DNA from: Chondrilla cf. caribensis
Lineage: Eukaryota; Porifera; Demospongiae; Chondrillida; Chondrillidae
Length of the DNA stretch: 64,000 nucleotides
Direction: 5' to 3'
Assembly (NCBI GenBank): GCA_964020155.1
Contig: OZ026546.1
Span: 6,111,379-6,175,378, forward strand
In this document: one piece after another, positions 29,545 through 40,500 of the stretch
Position numbering within the stretch: the first letter of the stretch is position 1
Layout: every line of letters starts with the position of its first letter
The notes under the pieces: model-generated
The model's input: the letters and a program-made list of their open reading frames with translations, nothing else
Database searches by the model: none
Told to the model about the DNA's origin: nothing
Translations under genes and position numbers: made by a program

Positions 29545-32500
29545 TGTGTGCCTGTGTCACCAAACCATCCATTAAGGTGTTTGTAGAATTTAATACTCTA
29601 CTGTCATCTGGCAGAGGTCATCTGACAGGTGTATCTAGGTGCAGCAGAGTGTTCTCACCATTCATGTGTGAATATGGTGGTGTGTACAGTACATATCACC
29701 TACTTGTATGTACATACGAATGTATGTGCACAGGATCAATTGTGATGAGAAGTGAAAGCCAAACTAGTCTGCCCACATCGACCTTTCACACACAGTTGTG
29801 TTGCATGATGAAATGCTGTAGTATGTGTTCTGGACATCAGCTTACTCTGCGTACTGCAAAACATCATGCAATTGTGGCTGCATGCATAGGTCTGTACATG
29901 CATACAGTACATACGTATGTAGGTATGTACGTGCATACAGTACATATGTACAAAGCAATGTAATTGTACTTGCACAAGGCATTCATTCCATTTTTTGGTT
30001 ACGTACGTTACAGATGTTCTAGAACAGTAAGCATACAGCGTACATGTACGACACGATGATAAAGAGGTTGAATTTGATTTGTCAGAATCGCAGGTGTTGG
30101 TGTGTTTGCATTTGGTTCGGACCATTCCAGCTTTGTTGGCACGCGACTAGGTAAACCTTGTAAATAACTTTGTTTTCCTTTTCAGTTGATAGAAAGCAGG
30201 GTCCTTTAATGTTTTTATAATAGGAAATAACAGGTTGACCACAATGAATTTTTTTATTCATTAATGCAAGCTGATGAATGATGAAATGTTAGTTTAAGAG
30301 ATGCCCGGACTGAGGGTTGGTGAACGGATTCAATGCTGGTTGAAGGAATCTCAAATATGAGTTGGAGACATTTTGATAATGGTGCAAGTCAGAAGGTACA
30401 AATGCATCCTGAATACCAACCCCACTTCACTAGTGCTATCTATTCCACCATCTGTGGTTGAGACACTAAATCGCTGTGATCCACATGGGCACATACGTAC
30501 GTACATATGTACGTATAGCACTATATACATGTGTGTATCTTGACCACAATTATGTCATCCTTGCACTGCACACACATGGTGAGTTCACAGTGTATTGAAG
30601 CAGTTGATGCATGTTGACATGCTACAGTAGAATACTCTGACTGCACACACAAACAGGTTCATCTCTGTAGACCAAAACTTCGGGAAAGATTCCAAATGTG
30701 TGTATCTTGACCACAATTATGTCATCCTTGCACTGCACACAGTGGTGAGTTCGCAGTGATTGTCAATTCTGCTGGTGTGCTGTCTGTTCAACAGTGGTCT
30801 CAACATGAGGTCAGATTATAGACAGCGACTTAGTACAGTCTACAGCAAGGGTGAGATTTCATTATGTGGTCAGATTATAGAGGTTTTCTTATGGACCTAT
30901 TGCAGTCCACAGAGAGATCGAGATCTCGTGTGGTCAGATTATAGAGGTTTTCTTATGGACCTATTGCAGTCCACAGAGAGATCGAGATCTCGTGTGGTCA
31001 GATTATAGAGGTTTTCTTATGGACCTATTGCAGTTCACGGAGAGATCGAGATCTCGTGTGGTCAGATTATAGAGGTTTTCTTATGGACCTATTGCAGTCC
31101 ACAGAGAGATCAAGATCTCGTGTGGTCAGATTATAGAGGTTTTCTTATGGACCTATTGCAGTCTACAGGGGGATGGAGATCTCGTGGCTAAATTGTCAAT
31201 GTTTTATTCACATACATACTATGCTATAGTATTATGTGTAAGCAGTATGTATGTATATACACATCTGTGTATGTACGTATCTCTGTACGTATGTAAGAGT
31301 TCTATAGTCCATTTTTCCTTACGTACGTATGGTGCAATGTGTGTGTACCTATGTACGTACGTATGTACGTAGGTATATTGTATACATGAAGTACAGGTGG
31401 CGAGTCCTGGCATTCTATGGAGCCACAGTGGTTGGGTATGTGAGTGTGTGGAACACCATACTAACAGTCCAACATGCATGAATGTAGCACCACTTGCATA
31501 GTTCAGCATTGTTGATTTGTTCACACTGTGTGTGGCGTCTACTGAGGTGCCTACAGCTTGTATCAACATGCCTTGAATATACATGATGTAACGGGAGATC
31601 AAAGTTCAAATGCCATTATAGATTGAGTAGTTTGGAAGCAATGGAGGATCTCTCCGTGGGAGTACTGTTACTTCATGGGTTCCTTGAAGATTAGAGGAAC
31701 CCTCACTTTGTGGCTTCTGTGTACGTACTTACTTTGTACGTATGTAGTTTTAAATTTTCCAGTGAGTGATGTTGTGCAAAATGTCTTCTGTTCGCTTTCC
31801 TGTTGTGTCTGCAGTAGCCCAATTATCCAGTCGTCCGTGGAACCTCGGCTCAAGTGGGAGTGACCTACTAATAGTACCACTCATATCCGTACATATGTAC
31901 CTACAGTACTTATGTACTTAACAGAACAGATAGTTGTACAGTGCGTACTGTGCCTGTGTATTTGGATACACCAGCTAACAATGTAACTTTATTGTTGCAT
32001 CTGAAGTGTTACAATTGTTCAGCTATCAATGACATGCACACTAAGTGTATCACTTGCTGTACCCAATGGAGCACACAATACGTACGTATGTACAGTTACG
32101 TAGCAATGTGGAATCATTCTGTAATCCAACATAATAGCCCCACCACATTCGATGTACCTAACACTGTTGTAGACTATGTTCCTGCTAACTTTCTCCGACT
32201 GTTAGCATCAAAATTTGTCATGTTTGTTGCTGTACGGGAGGGTACCATGGGATCCAGATTAACTTGTTCAGTTCTTGTTCCTACACATGAAGGAGTGACT
32301 CAGTGACAGACAGGTGACTAGTAACCCAACCCATACATACTGCTGTTATGAGGAGAGTATCCAATCTACTCTCATATACGTGTGTATTGTAAGTGGACTT
32401 GTAGAATACTGTGTATGTTCCCCATGATTGCCCTATACGTACACATACACACATATAGATGTCCAGCCTCACTGTATAGGTGAGAGTACGTTATGTGACT

Positions 32501-35500
32501 GGTAACCCAACCCATACATACTGCTGTTATAAGGAGAGTACACAACCTACTTGTATATACATGTGTATTGTAAGTGGACTTGTAGAATTACAGTGAACCT
32601 CGCTAATCTGACACCTCTATAATCCAACATTCTCTCCAATCTGACCATTACATGAGGTACAGTCACCATACATAAGTATGGTAAGAGGCACTCCATAATC
32701 CAACAACCTCCTAATCCAACATTATTCTCAGGTCCCATTGAGTGTCGGATTAGAGAGGTTTCACTGTACTGTGTATGTTCCCCATGATTGCCCTATACGT
32801 ACACACACACACACATAGATGTCCAGCCTCACTGTATAGGTGAGAGTACATAATGTACGTACGTACATACATACATGCATAGTAGCACTGATTGCTGTGT
32901 AGGTGAGGTGTGGGATGCACTGGTTTCAATTCCCTTTGTCGCTTTTGTTATTTGCAATTAGGCCAATTTGTTGCGTACACATGATCATATGTGAGACCTG
33001 TGTTCCAATCGCAGTGATACTTCTTATATGTACGTACATAGGTATGTGTACCTGTATAGAGAGTTTGAAGTTTATGTACATACTTACGTACTCTGCTTGA
33101 AGTGTACATACGTATGTACGTACGTATGTAGAGAAATTACAGTGTGTGCACTTGTTGTAGTGTACCAGCTGTACATATCGTATATATGACCTGAAGCTCA
33201 CAGTATGTACACTACATGAAGTATGTACATATATGCACATACATATGTATTTACTATACATCATTTGTACACTGTACAGTACTGACTGAAAGTAATAACA
33301 CGACAACCTCGCGAGCGTCTTTTGACATCCTTCGAGGCCTCAGGAGGCCTTACGAGGCCTCGTCTAATTAGCACCGACCCGAGGCGTCAAATTCAGTTTC
33401 TTCGAATTCAATCGAACGATCGATCTGTTAGAACTGCGATGCCTACTCGATTGTCAACGTACAACCGAAGACGAATTGTTACTCTGCAGCAGCAAGGAAA
33501 GACTACTTCGCAAATACTCGCTCGTTTGCGCGAAGAAGGAGTTACAACTACAGCGAAGACAGTTAGAAAATGGTTACACCGTTGGAATTCCAACCTAGGA
33601 CTTGAGGATAACTTTCGGACTGGACGAAATTCCAAGATAACGATGGGAATTGCTAGTTTTATTGAGGAGCAGTTAGTACGCGATGACGAAATTTCTTCGA
33701 GGGAGTTAACCTACCTTATATCGAAGCGATTTGGAATGAAAATTTCTTCTTCGACCCTGAGGACTTTCATGAGGACCAAACTGCAATGGACTGTTGTGAA
33801 AATCTCCAGTGCAGTTAGACTGACGCATTTCAGCCTTGGTAAAACATTTGCGTGTCAATAGCACAGCAAAATTCACTTGAGAGGATGCTTTTTTGTAGCA
33901 CTCATCCTTAACTGCTGGCAAAATCCTTACTGGACTGTCTGGTTCTCCACTCCCTTCGATGATGTTGGAAAGATCTATCTTATCTTCAGTACTGTCGATG
34001 TTTGTGGGTGCAATGTATGGTCCATAATGTTCATGATGTGTGGGTGACCTGTGATGATAATGTGAATGAGGAGACCTACCAGAAGGTATGTGATACAAAG
34101 AGTGATGATACTGAAACCTGTGATGAGATCTGTAAGGGTACGGAGACAAATCGTGGCGTGCGTAGTGAGCATATGAATGGTGATATGGTGAGTGTGGAGG
34201 TCGGGAATAGCGAGTGGGTGAATATGGTGGTCGGGAATAGTGAGTGGGTGAATATGGTGGTCGGGAATAGTGAGGGGGTGAATATGAAGGTCGGGAATAA
34301 CGTGTGGGTAAGTGTGGAGGTCGAGAAAAGCAAGTGGGTGTGTATGGTGATTGGGAATAGCGAATGGGTGTGTATGGTCGTCGGGAATAGCGAGTGGGTG
34401 TGTATGGTGTTCGAGAATAGTGAGTTGGTGAATATGGTGGCTGGGAATAGTGAGTGGGTGAATATGGTGGCTGGGAATAGTGAGTGGGTGAATATGGTGG
34501 CTCGGAATAGTGAGTGGGTAAATAAGGTGGTTGGGAATAGTTTGTAGATGAATGATTTTCTTTGTTGGCTTGTTCATCATCACTGTCCTGGTTCTTCTCA
34601 CTATGCTCATTGTCAATGTCCTGATTGCTTTCACTATATTTATCCTCACTTTCTTCCTTCCTGCTGGCTTGTTCATCCTCACATTCTCGAATACATGAAG
34701 CATCCATGCTGGTTTCCACTTGGTCTCTCACAGGTACGTTTTCCTTTACTTCATCAGCAGTCTCTTCATCATCGGATTTGCAGGGAGATCCAGAGGCTAA
34801 CCATGGCTTTATTCTTGACACATTTTTCTTCCCACTTGCTGGAATCTTCTGAATTAATGTGCACAATATTATACATTGATATTTACCTTGATCATAACGA
34901 TAGTTCGAATTGCGAATACGTAATGTGGTCTATGTTATTAGAGTATAGATCATACGTTGACTGCTTATACGTTATTATTGCGTCATTATACGCACATAAT
35001 AGATAATACGTACAAACGTACCGTTTGTATTATCGATGATATTACAATGCTATTTATCGCGCGTGTGTACGAACCTTTTTCCCAAACTTCCTTTTCGTGG
35101 CCTTTGGCTTCCATTCCAATAGATTCGTCACTTTCCCTCTATATTCTTTCCTCCCGTGCTTCATTGCTACAATCGCACCGACTGTGATGTCGTTCGGGTC
35201 TTTCACGAGGAGGTGCTTAACGTTCACCCTATTAGAATCCGCATCTCCTTTCTTCTTATCGATCCATTCGATCAAGACTTCATTCTTACCCATCTTGCAG
35301 CTAGAATACTCACGATCAATCGTAAATACGCTTGAAATCGACGTGCGAAATAATTCAAATTGAAGAATAATCACCCGCGAGGTGATAATCACTCGTGAGG
35401 CCTCCCGAGGCCCTCTGAAAGGTCAGGCGCGCGCTCGTCGACCACACGCGAGATTTGGGGTCATTACCTTCAGTCAGTACAGTATGTATGTACATATGAG

Positions 35501-37427
35501 TTAATTGTATGTTTACTATATGACGTGTACTTATGTATGTTTGTATTGCATGTACTGTGTATGTACTGCATGTACAATCATGCTATCCGTAGCGAGGATT
35601 AACGCACAGACACTTCATACTGTTATGTGTATGTGTAGGAATTTCAGTGTGAAACTGCATACATCTAGAAACTGCGAACATCCAGAAATCCAATACATGG
35701 GATGGTACGCTGTTGTAATGGGGTCAATTTGTTGGTCCCCTTCATGCAGTCAGCTGTATCCATTCCAGTTGGCTGTAATGGAATACAGGGTGATCCACTT
35801 ACATGGAGTTGACTTCCTCCACTCAAATTACAGAATGAACCCAATGGGCAAACTGTACGCATATACACACATACATCTATACGTATGTACTGTGTATACA
35901 TGTACATATGTACAATACGCATACACACATACATCTATATGTACTGTGTATACATGTACGTATGTACATACGCATACACACATACATCTATATGTACTGT
36001 GTATACATGTACATATGTACAATACGCATACACACATACATCTATATGTACTGTGTATACATGTACGTATGTACAATACGCATACACACATACATCTACG
36101 TATATGTACTGTGTATACATGTACGTATGTACATACACATACACACATACATCTATATGTACTGTATATACATGTACGTATGTACAATACATACATTGCA
36201 TACTGTATGTGTACGTACGTTCGTGCTTCAGGCCTGTCATATGATACCCGTAGACATGTGCTTGTGTGTAGTGTGAACATTAGGACCACTCGTACATAGC
36301 AAACAACCTGTCAGTGCAAGTGTTATGATCAACTCAGGACACCAGCTCTGAGTGATTGTACTTGATTTTGCTGAATTTGCAGTGTCGATTTTTTCCCAGT
36401 GCTGGCGTGTACCTGTATGTGTGTTACATGGCTAACAGCTGACTGGGCAGGGCAGTTTTCAGGTAGATTGAGACAGACTTGACTTCTGGTGATTGATTCA
36501 GACTAGTATTGATTCCCACACCCATTCCACCCAAGTACTGTACCACGGTATTCCAACCACAGTTGAATTGGAACTTCAACCAAATGGGTCCGGCTAGGAG
36601 AGACTATGGAGATTATGATTATGTGATACTCTGTGTAATATGTGTCTTTTTGGTATGATGGGACTGCATCCACATGTTTACATACATAATATATGTAGGT
36701 GGGATAGTCACAGTGTAGATATGTCACTGTGTGTGTACCTGCTTGTGGAATGAATCTGTGTACATGTGGAACATCGTAAGCACAGTTACCATTGAAGGCA
36801 CCTCTCGAATGAAATAGTGAATTCATCCTTAGAACACCAATTCCGTAATTAGCTTGGTAAACTGACACTCAACTAACATGCTGGATTATAAAATAATGAT
36901 GATGCACGTATAGTACAGTCAAATGGACTCATTGTAGGATGTTGTCAGACTGTAGAGACTGATACGTAACGAGTACTCCTCTGTATGTGCCTTCAACTGG
37001 GCAGAGATGGTACAGTGAAACCTCGCTAATCCGACACCTCTATAATCCAACATTCTCTCTAATCCGACCATCATATTAGGTACAGTCACCATACATAAGT
37101 ATGGTAAGAGGTACTCCATAATCCAACAACCTCCTAATCCAACATTATTCTCAGGTCCCATTGAGTGTTGGATTAGAGAGGTTTCACTGTATTGTTTACT
37201 ACACACCTACATATATACGGTACATAGGTATGTACTACCAACCTCAGAGGTGACTTCTGTGATGATTTGTGGTACATATCTGGTTGGGGAGCTATTGTGA
37301 GTGGAACCATAGAGTGAGCTGTTTGGTTGACAGTTTACTCAGTAAGCCATAGTAAGTGAGGATCAAGAGGTGTTGGGATGTAGGATGTACGTAGTATGTG
37401 AATTGAATATTTTGTGTGTGTACATGC

Positions 37428-37467
<40 letters not shown>

Positions 37468-37545
37468 ATGCATGCGTGTGTGTGTCTGTGTGTGTGTGTG
37501 TGTACATGTGTGCGTGTATGTGTCTGTGTGTCTGCGTGTGTGCGC

Positions 37546-37591
<46 letters not shown>

Positions 37592-40500
37592 GTGTTTATG
37601 TGCATTATGTGCATGCATGCGCATAAACGTGTATGTATATTTGCATGTCTATGCACGACTTCATGCACACGCGTACATGTGTGTGTGTGTGTATGTGGGT
37701 GTTTGTGTATAAGTGTGTGTGCGTGACCGTGTGCACATGGAGACCACCATTAAAGTGTCACATCCGTACACATACATCCACCATGGGAAATGGACTGGTA
37801 TTGGTTATACTGTGTTCATACGTGGTTGAATTATAATGTATGCCACAGGTGATGTACATTACCTTGTGCAGCGGTCTGTGTATTGTCTGATGAAAAGACT
37901 AGAAAAATGCACATATAAGTACATATGTATGTATGTATGTACGTATGTACACACACACTGACATTGGCACCACCTCTCTGTTCATATTGATATGTGTCAA
38001 GGATTAGCTAACAGACCATTGTGGGTCAATGTATGAGATGGGATGGGGGCTGTTGTGTGGGAAAAAGGACTTTAGTGTGGGCAGGGACCTCTGTGGTATA
38101 GGTGGGAAAGTTTGTGTGGGAGGTGGAGTCTATCCTGTGGAAGGAGAGGATTGTTATGTGGGGGAGAACTATCATGTTGATACGGGAAGATTCTGTCGAG
38201 CAAATCAAACTCAGAATGAGAGTGGAATTGTGTTAGACAGTATCATTGTCCCAAGAGCCCATACATGTAATGAGATTAAACGTGCACACTGGTTTGGAGA
38301 CTGGCAGTCATACGTGTACGAAACACTAGAATGTGTCAAGAGTGCACAGCAATTATTGGCTATGCCTCTGAAATGGCGGGCACCCATGCGTGGTGTTGAA
38401 ATGTGACGTTCCCAGGTTGATGTGTGTGCAGTGCTGTACTGAAAATGTCCACTGAATGGGCTGTTTTGGGAAGCTGATACTCGCTGGTGCACTTGTAGAC
38501 TGTTTGCGTGAGTACTCCTTTTGAGTACTTGACAACTGTAACCTTATTTGTACTGGAGCTAACATATTGACAGTTCAACTTGCTTGGTAGGCACCCTGGT
38601 TAGCACATACTCCTGGTTAGTACATACTCTGGGTTAGCACATACTTCTGGTTAGCACATACTCCGGGTTAGCACATACTTCTGGTTAGCACATACTCCTG
38701 GTTAGCACATACTCCTGGTTAGCACATACTCCTGGTTAGCACATACTTCTGGTTAGCACATACTTCTGGTTAGCACATACTCCGGGTTAGCACATACTTC
38801 TGGTTAGCACATACTCCTGGTTAGCACATACTCCTGGTTAGCACATACTCCTGGTTAGCACATACTTCTGGTTAGCACATACTCCTGGTTAGCACATACT
38901 TCTGGTTAGCACATACTCCTGGTTAGCACATACTCCTTGTTAGTACATACTCCTGGTTAGCACATACTCCTGGTTAGCACATACTCCTGGTTAGCACATA
39001 CTTCTGGTTAGTACATACTCCTTGTTAGCACATACTCCTTGTTAGCACATACTCCTGGTTAGTACATACGTATGTACTTCAGGTGAGCACATACTTCTGG
39101 TTAGTACACTCTCCTGTTTTAGTACACACTCCTGGTATCTACAGTACAATTTAACTTGCTGAGTGAGTACCTTGAAGGGCACACCAAATCTATACTTCTT
39201 GTCTGAGGTACTGGCTATTAGTAGCAGTGACACAATATGAATGAACTAGGGGCCAAGAGAAGTGTACTGTATGTAAGTGTCCACTCACCTGGAGTATGTC
39301 CTAACCATGTTACTTATACTGAGAAAGTTGTGCTATGAGTGTGTTAGCCCAGTAAATACGTACATACGTACATTTTGTACATTAGAGTCCACTCTACTTG
39401 TTTATGGTATATAATCTCCCTATTTATGCATGGGATGGCTGTCCTGTAATGAGATTCATAGCATTTCTGTTCTAATTATATGCATGAGAGCATAATAATG
39501 TGTTGCAGGTACATACCTTGTTGCCTGTATGGTTGCCTGGTAATGACCTTTCATCGTAGGTATGTGAACCACAAGCTGTTGTGTGTAGAATAGTTCCTTC
39601 CCACATTGTGTGCAAGCTGCGACACACACAACAGTGTACTTGTAGGTGTACAGCAGTACAGTGGATTATTTAGAGGGTAGATGTGTTCAATATTGATCAC
39701 TAAGTGCATTTCCTACTTCTGAATTGTCTGGCTTTCAGAACGGGTTGTATTTACTAAGTTTCACAAAGGCTCTCCCTCCTGTCATTAGTACTTGTCAAGT
39801 ATGTCTACATGTGTGCATTATTGTGGTGCTCCAGGAACCTTGTGGACAATGGATGTGGGTGTACAATCAAAGTGGATATACATGTGTGCTCAATCTAATG
39901 ACAATGTACGTATGTGTGTGCTCAATCTAATGACAATGTATGTGTGTGCTCAATGAGAATGGATGTGTGTGCTCAATGGAATGTATGTGTGTGCTCAATG
40001 GAATGGATGTGTGTGCTCAATGGGAGTGGATGTGTGTGCTCAATGGAATGGATGCGTGTGCTCAATGGAATGGATGTGTGTGCTCAATGAGAATGTATGT
40101 GTGTGCTCAATCTAATGACAATGTATGTGTGTGCTCAATCTAATGACAATGTATGTGTGTGCTCAATCTAATGACAATGTATGTGTGTGCTCAATGAGAA
40201 TGGATGTGTGTGCTCAATGGAATGTATGTGTGTGCTCAATGGAATGGATGTGTGTGCTCAATGGGAGTGGATGTGTGTGCTCAATGGAATGTATGTGTGT
40301 GCTCAATGGAATGGATGTGTGTGCTCAATGGAATGGATGTGTGTGCTCAATGGGAGTGGATGTGTGTGCTCAATGAGAATATTTCGTACGTATGCATGTG
40401 TTGTGTCTATCCTATGTGCTCTGTCGACCCAACCTTTGTATGCATCCTGTCTCACATCTCCGATCTCTTCAACCCCATGTAGACCAAAGACGTTGATGGT

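Larger units (their letters stand above)
33277..35482. mobile_element. 2.2-kb TA-flanked DNA transposon with a half-transposase and a BEN-domain gene
   Basis: Ends are inverted repeats: left CAGTACTGACTGAAAGTAAT, right (read inward) CTGTACTGACTGAAGGTAAT, each followed by A/G-AC and each preceded by TA, as in IS630/Tc1/mariner insertions. Both subterminal regions carry several GAGGCCT/CCTCGCGAG motifs, candidate transposase-binding sites. Inside are a plus-strand open frame with paired helix-turn-helix motifs (33439-33861) and a two-exon minus-strand gene (35293-33706), which overlap at their 3' ends. No DDE catalytic domain is visible, so this copy should need a transposase in trans. It is inserted in intron 1 of the C-clamp gene. 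Confidence 0.75.

Noticed and set aside
33322..33438. Upstream in-frame start for the half-transposase
   Set aside because: The first 39 codons overlap the GAGGCCT subterminal motifs of the transposon end and look non-coding; the ATG at 33439 before the HTH is more likely.
34002..34547. Plus-strand open frame antisense to the BEN gene ([10 protein letters not shown] repeats)
   Set aside because: A shadow of the YSxPPYSPTH repeats on the minus strand; the minus frame has the gene structure.
38029..38406. 125-codon plus-strand open frame in intron 1 of the C-clamp gene
   Set aside because: No motif, no splice framing and a composition like its surroundings; length is within chance for this many frames.
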